DNA from: JAUNSR01 sp036655355
GTDB taxonomy: Bacteria; Bacteroidota; Bacteroidia; Bacteroidales; JAUNSR01
Assembly (NCBI GenBank): GCA_036655355.1
Contig: JAVVQG010000010.1
Location: 62,001 to 126,000 of the forward strand
Direction of reading: 5' to 3'
Length of the DNA stretch: 64,000 nucleotides
The first letter of the stretch is position 1; the number at the start of each line of letters is the position of its first letter. Below the pieces are notes generated by a model. It was given only the letters and a program-made list of their open reading frames with translations, ran no database searches and was not told the origin of the DNA. Positions 34,897-43,315 of this stretch are shown here, one piece after another. The translations under genes were made by a program, and so were the position numbers.

Positions 34897-37146
34897 TTAG
34901 ATTTTTATAGGTATACGAAAATAAAATCGTGATCCCACACCCTCTTCAGAATTTACATTCAGAAAGCCTCCCATCTGTTCGATAATGTTTTTACATATTG
35001 ACAGTCCAAGTCCCGTGCCCGGAATGAATTTATTCAGTTTAATGAATCTGTCAAATACTTGGGGTAATTTATCCTGAGGTATTCCACATCCCGTATCTTC
35101 TACGTAAAATTCCACTTCGTGCTCGCCTTGGATAGTGTATCCAAGGGATACGCTCCCTTTTTCTGTAAACTTAATCGCATTGCTCATTAGATTTGACAAG
35201 ACCTGATGTAATCTGATGCGATCTGTTTCGATAAAGAAACTACTCGATCCGGGTAATGATTTGATTTCAACATTTGGCGCTGTTTTGTGAGAAAAAGAAT
35301 ACGCGATTTCATTGCATAAAACAGTTATATCCACCTTATCTTGATTGAAATCGAGCGTCTGAGCCTCGATTTTCGAAAGATCAAGAATATCGGAGATCAG
35401 TTGTAATAACAACTCATTGTTTTTCTCGATAATCCTAACGAAACTCTTCTTCTCCTCTTCGTCCGTCGTCTGTGCCAATAGGTTGGAGAATCCGACGATC
35501 GCATTCAGTGGTGTCCTGATTTCGTGACTCATATTCGCGATAAATGCAGATTTGGTTTTGTCAAGAGACTCCGCTTCTTCCTTTGCCTTAATCAATTGCT
35601 CTTCAATTAGTTTCTGTTGAGTGATATCAATGTTTATTCCAATAATTTCAATCACACCTTTTTCGGGAGCAAATTCTGTCACCATCACGTGGTTGTGAAG
35701 CCAACGCCAGGTATCGTCTTTTGTGAGAATACGATTTTGAGAAGATATCAGAGAAGCTTCTCCTCGCATTGCCTCTTTGAAAAAATCCAACATTTTTTTT
35801 CTGTCATCAGGATGCATACGCTGATAAATACCAATTATTTCATGAACCGGTGTTTTTGGATCTTCCTCAAAATTCTTATACCATTGGTTGATTGCAAATC
35901 CCTCTTTTGAAAGCATATTCAGTTTGGCATATCCCACCTTTGCAAAGTCTGCAATCGCAGAGAAGAGATTCTCAAAATCCTGTATTCGGTTGTAAGCGAT
36001 ACTTTGCTCCGTATTATCGATATTGATAAGGAGGTAATTGGATATGTTCTGATGCTCATCATACAGAACGGTAGCTTTTGTAATCAGTTCAATCTCGCCT
36101 TTTCGTTTCGTATCGTAATAATCTGCGATATTGGAGAAATTATATTTAAATGTATAATGAGCTGAATTACCATTTCTGATTCTATTTTTGAACTCATCCG
36201 GCAAGTTTGGATTGTCGAATAGATTTACCCCGAGAGCATCCTCTTTTTTCTTCACTCCGAACAAATCCAAGTCTTTTTTATTGAGATCCAGTAACGTTCC
36301 ATCTTTATCATAAAGCTCAATTCCGAGCGGAATATTCTCATAAATCGTCAGAAGTTTTTTCTCGGATCTGTCGCGCTCATTGCGAGCCCGTATTGTCTCC
36401 GTCATATCTGAAAAGAAAATAATCAGTTCATTTTCACCAGAGGCACATAAGATCGATTTTCCATAAGTGTCATTATTGGGGAACATGAAATCGAAAGTTT
36501 TATATCTCTCGGACTTAATGAGGTTTATGAAGCATGGGAGTCTGTTCTTTAGATTCAGTCCGCATTCTGATGCAGGTCGACCGATAAAATCTTTGTTTTC
36601 AGACTTGGTCAAGTTCAAACCGATCTGATTCATTTCAACGATAATGTAATCATAAGGGATATCGTTTTCATCGCAGATTAGTTTAATCCGGCAATAACCT
36701 ACCGGCATATGATCATATAGATTCTGCAAATGTCTCTTCTCTCGTAACTCATTGCTCTCTTTTAAATCGGTGTCGCGGTTTTGAAACTCTTCTTGATTCG
36801 GTGCACATTGAAGGTAGCCGCACGGTTTTCTATCTTCCGAAACCGATTCGGCGATGCAGGCGTGCATCCACAGGGTTCCTTGTTTTGTGTGAAGAGGAAA
36901 GGTGCAAGGGGCCATTTCGTACTTCATCGATTCAGCAGTAAATCGCTCCATCAACTTTTCACGATAGGGTGAGTCGATCCGACCGAAAAACTCATCAAAA
37001 GAGAGGTTGTTTTCTTTTAAATCCAGAAGTTCACATATATAATCAGAGCAGAATAATGTGCTGTTTTCGACATCTGCTTTGAAATAGCCTATTTTAGCTA
37101 ATGCCATTATGCGTTTCTGCATTTCCGGCTCATTCTCGTATATCAC
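34897..37146 (-). CDS. Cytoplasmic PAS-domain sensor histidine kinase
   Basis: The 749-residue protein has no signal peptide or membrane helix. It contains three to four PAS units (GYFKADVENSTLFCSDYICE; YDHMPVGYCRIKLICDENDI; IYENIPLGIELYDKDGTLLD; then a PAS-PAC with LTKDDTWRWLHNHVMV). A HisKA domain carries the phospho-acceptor His541 in NMSHEIRTPLNAIVGF. HATPase_c has N-box LMSNAIKF, G1 VEDTGCGIP and G2 GTGLGL and ends at residue 749, with no receiver domain. It would sense an intracellular signal (redox or small ligand) and phosphorylate an unlinked response regulator; no regulator lies in the window. It is a single gene, convergent with the protease locus, and no link to that locus is shown. 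Confidence 0.93.
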   Translation of the reverse strand: MIYENEPEMQKRIMALAKIGYFKADVENSTLFCSDYICELLDLKENNLSFDEFFGRIDSPYREKLMERFTAESMKYEMAPCTFPLHTKQGTLWMHACIAESVSEDRKPCGYLQCAPNQEEFQNRDTDLKESNELREKRHLQNLYDHMPVGYCRIKLICDENDIPYDYIIVEMNQIGLNLTKSENKDFIGRPASECGLNLKNRLPCFINLIKSERYKTFDFMFPNNDTYGKSILCASGENELIIFFSDMTETIRARNERDRSEKKLLTIYENIPLGIELYDKDGTLLDLNKKDLDLFGVKKKEDALGVNLFDNPNLPDEFKNRIRNGNSAHYTFKYNFSNIADYYDTKRKGEIELITKATVLYDEHQNISNYLLINIDNTEQSIAYNRIQDFENLFSAIADFAKVGYAKLNMLSKEGFAINQWYKNFEEDPKTPVHEIIGIYQRMHPDDRKKMLDFFKEAMRGEASLISSQNRILTKDDTWRWLHNHVMVTEFAPEKGVIEIIGINIDITQQKLIEEQLIKAKEEAESLDKTKSAFIANMSHEIRTPLNAIVGFSNLLAQTTDEEEKKSFVRIIEKNNELLLQLISDILDLSKIEAQTLDFNQDKVDITVLCNEIAYSFSHKTAPNVEIKSLPGSSSFFIETDRIRLHQVLSNLMSNAIKFTEKGSVSLGYTIQGEHEVEFYVEDTGCGIPQDKLPQVFDRFIKLNKFIPGTGLGLSICKNIIEQMGGFLNVNSEEGVGSRFYFRIPIKI

Positions 37147-37343
37147 AAAAATTTATTTTAAAGGGATAAGTCTAACAGTGAATCGAACAGAAGAAACGGT
37201 TCTTTTGGCTAAGTTTCTTTTATCGAACGATAATTTGGAGATTCAAATATAGCTAAAAAAGAGGTTGGAAGGATACGGAAAAGAGTTGTATCTGGGTGAG
37301 GGTGCTTACTCTATTTTAGGATGAAGTGGCTACAAAAAAGAAA

Positions 37344-37414
37344 TGGTTGTCTCACGACAACCAATCTTTATTAACCTTAAATCTAATACCATGAAAAACA
37401 CATTGCAAATGTAG
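37344..37414 (+). ncRNA. Possible small RNA or leader: hairpin plus 7-codon ORF
   Basis: An 8-bp stem TGGTTGTC / GACAACCA (37344-37363, loop TCAC) is followed by an A/T stretch with TTAACCTTAAA and a complete mini-ORF ATG...TAG at 37391-37414 encoding MKNTLQM. I recall similar hairpin-plus-MKN-type mini-ORF segments in intergenic regions of other Bacteroidales, but cannot name an Rfam family with confidence. No strong terminator follows. It could be a small RNA, a leader peptide or a remnant. Confidence 0.35.
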
Positions 37415-37612
37415 AGCGTTTTTTGAAGATTGCAAGTGGATGCGTTTGAAATCTTTCTGTGATTAACAATATTTTATTTTTGGATCTCGTTTTTCTAATA
37501 AAATGTTTAGGGAGGGTATTAAACTGCAAGTGCTAATCCGCGTTTTACTTATATAATATAATCAAATTGCTATCTTGTTTTTACAATCTGTGAGATAAAT
37601 TGTAATGTCGAG

Positions 37613-37643
37613 TTTGCATAATTCTCTTTTTTATTTACATTTG
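37613..37643 (+). promoter_or_regulatory. Consensus promoter of the AAA ATPase gene
   Basis: TTTG (37613-37616), a 19-nt gap, then TACATTTG (37636-37643): a perfect match to the Bacteroidetes housekeeping promoter TTTG-N19-TAnnTTTG. Transcription should start near 37650, leaving a leader of only about 15 nt before the GTG start. Confidence 0.8.
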
Positions 37644-37664
37644 TGATGTTTAAAAACCAGATTA

Positions 37665-38846
37665 GTGGAAGCATTCTTCAGAACACATAAGTATTTAGTT
37701 GAGCATATTAATTCGCCTGTAAGACGGGAGTTAATGGATGAGATTGACTGGAGTAGCCGTTTGATAGGTATCAAAGGTACTCGCGGAGTGGGAAAGACCA
37801 CTTTTCTAATCCAGTATGCGAAAGAAAATTTCGGCACCGATCGGAGTTGTTTGTATATCAACCTGAATCATTTCTATTTCACGGGCAAAACACTTCGTGA
37901 ATTTGCAACGGAATTTTGGCTTAAAGGAGGGAAAACTCTTTTGATAGATCAGGTTTTTAAATATCCGGGTTGGTCGGAAGAGTTGAAGTACATCTATGAA
38001 ACACTACCCGAATTAAAAGTCGTTTTTACAGGCTCTTCTGTCATGCGGTTAAAGGAAGAGAATCCCATTCTTTCGGGAATCGTCGATTCATATAACTTAC
38101 GTGGATTTTCCTTTCGGGAATTTCTGAATATGATGACGGGAACGGATTTTCATTCCTACAAACTCGAGGAGATCGTGGCAGACCATGAAGCGATAGCGGC
38201 GGAGATCTGTTCCAAAGTGAAACCGTTGGCTTTCTTGCAGGATTACCTGCATCACGGGTTTTATCCTTTTTTTCTTGAGAAACGGAATTTCTCAGAGAAT
38301 CTGCTGAAAACGATGAATATGACCTTGGAGGTGGATATCGTATTATTGAAACAGATTGAGCTCACATATTTGTGGAAAATACGCAAACTGTTGTATCTTT
38401 TGGCCGTAAAAGCTCCATGTGTGCCCAATGTAAGTCAATTGGCAAACGAAATAAACACTTCACGGGCTACTGTCGTTAATTATATAAAGTATTTGAAAGA
38501 CGCCCGTCTGATCAATATGCTTTATCATGAGAACGAGGATTATCCCAAGAAGCCGTCAATGGTATACATGCATAATACCAATCTGATGTATCCGATTCGT
38601 CCGGCGAAAGTGGAGCAACAGGGCCTTCGGGAAACCTTCTTCTACAATTGTTTGCATAAAGACAATCGCCTTAATAAAGGGATAGAGAAGAATTTCCAAT
38701 TTTATGTAAACCAGAAGTACAATTTCCGCATCGGCGATAAAACGATGCGCGTAAAGGAGAGCGAAGATCATTTGTATGTAATGGATGACCTGGAGATCGG
38801 CAAAGGGAATGTGATTCCGTTGTGGTTGTTCGGCTTCCTTTATTAA
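37665..38846 (+). CDS. AAA-type ATPase (AAA_14-like, with C-terminal DUF4143-like region)
   Basis: The 393-residue protein begins with GTG at 37665; the ATG at 37646 is out of frame and the next in-frame ATG would remove the conserved EAFFRTHKYLVEH segment. The P-loop GIKGTRGVGKTT (Walker A 38-46) is followed by KTLLIDQVFKYPGWSEEL (Walker B-like) and VVFTGSSVMRLKEENP (sensor region). Its second half has a winged-helix-like stretch (VSQLANEINTSRATVVNYIK), where family members carry a DNA-binding-like fold. The family is widespread in Bacteroidetes and archaea, with unclear function. It has a strong own promoter. Confidence 0.88.
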   Translation: MEAFFRTHKYLVEHINSPVRRELMDEIDWSSRLIGIKGTRGVGKTTFLIQYAKENFGTDRSCLYINLNHFYFTGKTLREFATEFWLKGGKTLLIDQVFKYPGWSEELKYIYETLPELKVVFTGSSVMRLKEENPILSGIVDSYNLRGFSFREFLNMMTGTDFHSYKLEEIVADHEAIAAEICSKVKPLAFLQDYLHHGFYPFFLEKRNFSENLLKTMNMTLEVDIVLLKQIELTYLWKIRKLLYLLAVKAPCVPNVSQLANEINTSRATVVNYIKYLKDARLINMLYHENEDYPKKPSMVYMHNTNLMYPIRPAKVEQQGLRETFFYNCLHKDNRLNKGIEKNFQFYVNQKYNFRIGDKTMRVKESEDHLYVMDDLEIGKGNVIPLWLFGFLY

Positions 38847-38948
38847 TAAACAGGACTCAAATCAGTGTGTTATCTGATGATTCGTTCATCGCATACATGC
38901 TATACTTATAATAACCAGTTAATTATTATTTCTAAAATAATTAAGAAT

Positions 38949-41900
38949 ATGACCAAACAAAAGAAATTCTTAACATGTGACGGTAATCAGGCCGCTGCGC
39001 ATATAGCTTATATGTTCAGTGAAGTTGCTTCGATTTATCCTATCACACCATCTTCGACTATGGCCGAGTACGTAGACGAATGGGCTGCCAACGGAAGAAA
39101 AAACATCTTCGGTGAGACGGTTAAAGTTGAAGAGATGCAGTCTGAGGCAGGAGCTGCCGGAGCTGTTCACGGAGCCCTTCAGGCAGGTGCGTTGACTACA
39201 ACGTTTACTGCTTCTCAGGGTCTGTTGCTTATGATTCCGAATATGTATAAGATTGCAGGTGAGTTGTTGCCATGTGTATTCCACGTGTCTGCCCGTACCC
39301 TTGCATCGCATGCACTTTCTATTTTTGGGGATCATCAGGACGTTATGGCTGCACGTCAGACCGGTTTCGCAATGTTCTGTACAGGTTCTGTACAGGAAGT
39401 AATGGACCTGGCAGGTGTCGCTCATCTTGCAACCCTTGAAACTCGTGTACCTTTCGTTCATTTCTTTGACGGTTTCCGTACGTCTCATGAGATTCAGAAA
39501 ATTGAAACTCTTGAGAATGAGGATCTGGCGCAGTTTATCAACTGGGAGAAATTGGAGGAATTCCGTAGCCGTGCTATCAATCCGGAAAATCCGGTTGCCC
39601 GCGGTACCGCTCAGAATGAAGATATCTTCTTCCAGGCGCGTGAAGCTTCTAATCCTTTCTACGATGCTATTCCTGAAATCGTACAGGAATATATGGACAA
39701 ACTAGCTACGGTTACAGGCCGTTCATATAATATCTTCGATTATTACGGAGCTGAAGATGCAGACCGCGTGATTATCGCGATGGGTTCTGTAACTGAAGCT
39801 ACTCGTGAAGCGATCGATTACCTTCGTGCGAAAGGCGAGAAGGTCGGTTTGATCTCAGTTCACTTGTATCGTCCGTTCTCAGCGAAACATTTCCTTGCAG
39901 CACTTCCTAAAACAGTGAAACGTATCGCTGTATTGGATCGTACGAAAGAACCGGGAGCTACCGGCGAACCGCTTTACCTGGATGTGAAAGATGTTCTTTA
40001 CGGAACAGAAAACGCTCCGATCGTGGTGGGTGGACGTTACGGTTTGTCTTCTAAAGACACGACTCCTTCGCAGATCGTATCCGTATTCAACAACTTGGCG
40101 ATGAACGAACCTAAAAACGGTTTCACAATCGGTATCGTTGATGACGTTACGTTCACTTCACTGCCTGTTCTTCCTGAATTGGAATTGGCAGAAGGGGCTT
40201 ACGAAGCGAAATTCTATGGTTTGGGTGCCGACGGTACGGTTGGTGCTAACAAAAACTCCATCAAAATCATCGGTGACAATACAACGAAATATTGCCAGGC
40301 TTACTTCGCTTACGACTCGAAGAAATCAGGTGGTTTCACTTGTTCTCACCTTCGTTTCGGTGATCATCCGATCCGCTCGACTTATTTGGTAAATACGCCT
40401 GACTTCGTAGCTTGCCACGTTCCGGCATACCTTCATATGTATGATGTAACGAAAGGTTTGAAGAAAAACGGTACTTTCCTTTTGAACTCGATTTGGAATG
40501 CTGAGGAAACGAAGAAACAACTTCCTGATAATGTGAAACAGTATCTTGCTGCTAACAATATCAAGATGTATATCATCAATGCGACGGCTATCGCACGTGA
40601 AATCGGTTTGGGTAACCGTACAAATACAATTCTTCAGTCGGCATTCTTCAAAATCGCAAACGTAATCCCTTACGAATTGGCGGTAGAGAAGATGAAGAAG
40701 GCGATCGTGAAATCTTACGGTAAAAAAGGAGAAGATGTTGTAAACAAAAACTTCCAGGCTGTAGATCGCGGTGGCGAATATGTAGAGGTTGAAATCCCTG
40801 CTGAATGGGCTAACCTGATTCCTGCAACAGAAACGAAAGAGGGCGATGTTCCTGCATTTATCAAAGATATCGTTGAACCGATCAATGCACAGAAAGGTTA
40901 TGATCTTCCTGTATCTGCATTCAAAGGTCGCGAAGACGGTACTTGGGATCAAGGTACGGCTGCTTACGAAAAACGTGGTATCGCGGCTTATGTTCCTGAA
41001 TGGGTTTCTGAAAACTGTATCCAGTGTAATCAATGTGCTTTGGTTTGTCCGCACGCTGCCATCCGTCCGTTCTTGTTGACACCGGAAGAGAAAGCGGGTA
41101 TGCCGGTTGAAGGCGCTGCATTGAAAGCTACAGGTAAAGATTTCGCAGGTCTTGAATTCCGTATTCAGGTTTCTCCACTTGACTGTACAGGTTGTGACAA
41201 CTGTGTTGACATCTGTCCGGGTAAAAAAGGTGAGAAAGCATTGGTTATGAAACCGCTTGCTCAGGAGATGCCGGAAGCTGCTAACTTTGCTTACATGGTG
41301 AAAAACGTGAAGAGCAAACAGCATCTTGTGGATACGAAATCGAATGTGAAAAATTCTCAGTTCGCAACACCTTTGTTCGAGTTCTCCGGAGCTTGTGCGG
41401 GTTGTGGTGAGACACCATATATCAAATTGATCTCTCAGTTGTTCGGCGACCGTCAGATGATTGCAAACGCTACGGGTTGTACTTCTATCTATTCAGGTTC
41501 GGCTCCTTCAACTCCATACACGAAGAATGAAAAAGGACACGGTCCGGCTTGGGCGAACTCACTGTTCGAAGACAATGCTGAATTCGGTTTGGGTATGTTG
41601 TTGGCGGTAGAGAAAATGCGTTCTCGCATCGAACGTCTGATGAACGAAGCCGATACTTGTGAGTGTTGCACTCCTGAGTTGAAAGCGATGTTTACAGAGT
41701 GGATCGAAAATCAGAATAACGCTGATGCGACAGTTGAATTGGCTGCTCGTTTGATTCCTGCTTTGGAAGCATGTTCTTGCGATATCTGCAAAGAGATCTT
41801 GAAATTGAAACAATACCTGATCAAGAAATCTCAGTGGATTATCGGTGGTGACGGTTGGGCATACGATATCGGTTACGGTGGTCTTGACCATGTGATCGCA

Positions 41901-42515
41901 TCTGGCAAAAACGTTAACATCCTGGTAGTGGATACTGAAATCTATTCGAACACAGGTGGTCAGTCATCTAAATCTACTCCGGTAGGAGCGGTAGCTAAAT
42001 TTGCGGCTTCAGGTAAACGGGTACGTAAAAAAGACCTTGGTCTGATGGCTACGACTTACGGTTACGTATATGTTGCACAGATTGCAATGGGAGCTAACCA
42101 AGCACAGACATTGAAAGCGATCCGCGAGGCTGAGGCTTATGACGGACCTTCTTTGATCATCGCTTACTCTCCATGTATCTCTCACTATCCGAAAGCGGGT
42201 ATGGGTAAAGCGCAGGATGAGATGAAACGTGCCGTAGAATGTGGTTACTGGCAGTTGTGGAGATTCAATCCGGAATTGGAAGAACAGGGACAGAATCCAT
42301 TCTCTCTTGACTCGAAAGAGCCACAGTGGGATAAGTTCCAGGACTTCCTAATGGGTGAAGCTCGTTACACATCATTGTTGAAAACATTCCCACAGGAAGC
42401 TTCAGAGTTGTTTAAAGCAGCCGAAGAAAATGCGAAATATCGTTATAAGAGCTACAAACGTATGGCTTCGACAGATTGGAGCGACGTGGCAACTGAAGAA
42501 CCAAAAGCTGAATAA
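38949..42515 (+). CDS. nifJ: Pyruvate:ferredoxin (flavodoxin) oxidoreductase
   Basis: PFOR converts pyruvate and CoA to acetyl-CoA, CO2 and reduced ferredoxin in anaerobic metabolism. The frame opens at 38865, but ATG 38949 gives the standard MTKQKKFLTCDGNQAAAHIA start and 1188 residues, the usual length for the single-chain enzyme. Domain I carries YPITPSSTMAEYVDEW, and the ferredoxin domain has two [4Fe-4S] motifs, CIQCNQCALVCP (from Cys690) and CTGCDNCVDICP (from Cys746). CAGCGETPY (Cys816) begins the third cluster and TPP domain, with GGDGWAYDIGYGG and NTGGQSSKSTPVGA for thiamine-Mg2+ binding. Codon usage is that of a highly expressed gene. It marks the host as an anaerobe. Confidence 0.98.
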   Translation: MTKQKKFLTCDGNQAAAHIAYMFSEVASIYPITPSSTMAEYVDEWAANGRKNIFGETVKVEEMQSEAGAAGAVHGALQAGALTTTFTASQGLLLMIPNMYKIAGELLPCVFHVSARTLASHALSIFGDHQDVMAARQTGFAMFCTGSVQEVMDLAGVAHLATLETRVPFVHFFDGFRTSHEIQKIETLENEDLAQFINWEKLEEFRSRAINPENPVARGTAQNEDIFFQAREASNPFYDAIPEIVQEYMDKLATVTGRSYNIFDYYGAEDADRVIIAMGSVTEATREAIDYLRAKGEKVGLISVHLYRPFSAKHFLAALPKTVKRIAVLDRTKEPGATGEPLYLDVKDVLYGTENAPIVVGGRYGLSSKDTTPSQIVSVFNNLAMNEPKNGFTIGIVDDVTFTSLPVLPELELAEGAYEAKFYGLGADGTVGANKNSIKIIGDNTTKYCQAYFAYDSKKSGGFTCSHLRFGDHPIRSTYLVNTPDFVACHVPAYLHMYDVTKGLKKNGTFLLNSIWNAEETKKQLPDNVKQYLAANNIKMYIINATAIAREIGLGNRTNTILQSAFFKIANVIPYELAVEKMKKAIVKSYGKKGEDVVNKNFQAVDRGGEYVEVEIPAEWANLIPATETKEGDVPAFIKDIVEPINAQKGYDLPVSAFKGREDGTWDQGTAAYEKRGIAAYVPEWVSENCIQCNQCALVCPHAAIRPFLLTPEEKAGMPVEGAALKATGKDFAGLEFRIQVSPLDCTGCDNCVDICPGKKGEKALVMKPLAQEMPEAANFAYMVKNVKSKQHLVDTKSNVKNSQFATPLFEFSGACAGCGETPYIKLISQLFGDRQMIANATGCTSIYSGSAPSTPYTKNEKGHGPAWANSLFEDNAEFGLGMLLAVEKMRSRIERLMNEADTCECCTPELKAMFTEWIENQNNADATVELAARLIPALEACSCDICKEILKLKQYLIKKSQWIIGGDGWAYDIGYGGLDHVIASGKNVNILVVDTEIYSNTGGQSSKSTPVGAVAKFAASGKRVRKKDLGLMATTYGYVYVAQIAMGANQAQTLKAIREAEAYDGPSLIIAYSPCISHYPKAGMGKAQDEMKRAVECGYWQLWRFNPELEEQGQNPFSLDSKEPQWDKFQDFLMGEARYTSLLKTFPQEASELFKAAEENAKYRYKSYKRMASTDWSDVATEEPKAE

Positions 42516-42535
42516 TTAGTTGTTTTTACTATATG

Positions 42536-42567
42536 AAGAGGGCAGGTCGTGAGATCTGCCCTCTTTT
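42536..42567 (+). terminator. nifJ terminator
   Basis: Stem AAGAGGGCAG (42536-42545) / CTGCCCTCTT (42556-42565) with a short T tail, about 20 bp after the nifJ stop. Confidence 0.85.
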
Positions 42568-42627
42568 GTTGAAACATTCTGCCTTTTTCGTTGTTTAACA
42601 GATAGTAATATGCGTAAATAAAATGAT

Positions 42628-43242
42628 ATGGCAACGTTCATAAAAATTTATCCTGAGAATCCCAATGAACGGGAATTGGATAAAGTAATCAAGATACTAA
42701 AAGAGGGGGGAACCGTTATTTATCCGACCGACTCTGTGTATGCGATGGGTTGCGATGCGTTGAATGCCCGTGCTGTCGAGAAGATTTATAAATACCGGGG
42801 TGTAGAGGCGCAGAAAGCGCTTTTATCGATTATTTGTTACGACCTGAGTAACATCAGCGAGTACGCCAATGTCAATAAGAATCAGTTTAAGATTCTGAAG
42901 AAGAACCTGCCGGGGCCGTTCACCTTCATTCTGGATGCGAGTAATAACCTGCCAAAGCTTTACAAGATGCGTAAAACAGTGGGTATCCGTGTGCCCGATA
43001 ACAACATCATCCGCACGTTGGTAAAGGAGTTGGAAAACCCCATTCTGACTGCTTCCATCAAAGATGAAGATGAGGTGATTGAATATACTACGGATCCCGA
43101 ATTGATTTTCGAAAAATATCAACACAGCGTAGATGCCGTTATAGACGGGGGGTATGGCAATAATGCTCCCACTACGGTTGTTGATCTTACGGGTGAAGAG
43201 CCGGTAATTGTTCGTCAGGGTATCGGCGAACTAATCTACTAA
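42628..43242 (+). CDS. Sua5/YciO/YrdC family protein, probable threonylcarbamoyl-AMP synthase
   Basis: Enzymes of this family make threonylcarbamoyl-AMP from threonine, bicarbonate and ATP for the t6A modification of tRNAs that read ANN codons. The 204-residue single-domain protein has GGTVIYPTDSVYAMGCDA (28-45), the KALLSIIC stretch (63-70) in place of the more usual K-R-x-x-P-L, LPGPFTFIL (about 94-102) and VGIRVPDN. It lacks the Sua5 C-terminal extension and reads as the YciO-like branch. That branch is less clearly linked to t6A, so the exact activity is uncertain. It is a single gene between terminators. Confidence 0.88.
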   Translation: MATFIKIYPENPNERELDKVIKILKEGGTVIYPTDSVYAMGCDALNARAVEKIYKYRGVEAQKALLSIICYDLSNISEYANVNKNQFKILKKNLPGPFTFILDASNNLPKLYKMRKTVGIRVPDNNIIRTLVKELENPILTASIKDEDEVIEYTTDPELIFEKYQHSVDAVIDGGYGNNAPTTVVDLTGEEPVIVRQGIGELIY

Positions 43243-43252
43243 AAAGAAAAAG

Positions 43253-43291
43253 GAACGGCCGGAAGCGTCATAGGTGATCTTCCGGCCGTTC
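43253..43291. terminator. Bidirectional terminator between convergent genes
   Basis: A 13-bp perfect stem GAACGGCCGGAAG (43253-43265) / CTTCCGGCCGTTC (43279-43291). It is followed by TCTTGTTT on the plus strand and CCTTTTTCTTTTT on the minus strand, so it can serve both the YciO-like and the secreted-protein gene. Confidence 0.88.
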
Positions 43292-43315
43292 TCTTGTTTA
43301 ATGTCGAGGTAATTA

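Larger units (their letters stand above)
37147..37664. other. Intergenic region with hairpin and 7-codon mini-ORF
   Basis: These 518 bp between the divergent kinase and ATPase genes hold no large ORF. They contain the hairpin-plus-mini-ORF described at 37344-37414 and the ATPase promoter at 37613-37643. The rest is AT-rich with no recognised signal. Confidence 0.6.

Noticed and set aside
34897..37146. Hybrid two-component regulator of the SusCD locus
   Set aside because: The kinase lacks a periplasmic sensor, membrane helices, receiver and AraC-type domain, so it is not the usual locus regulator; proximity is the only link.
38865..38948. 28-codon N-terminal extension of pyruvate:ferredoxin oxidoreductase
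   Set aside because: The family starts at MTKQKKFLTCDGNQ, which corresponds to ATG 38949; the extension has no family match.
40326..41324. Antisense open frame (332 codons) opposite nifJ
   Set aside because: It has Cys/Phe/Arg-rich composition without any family features and lies fully within a highly conserved gene.
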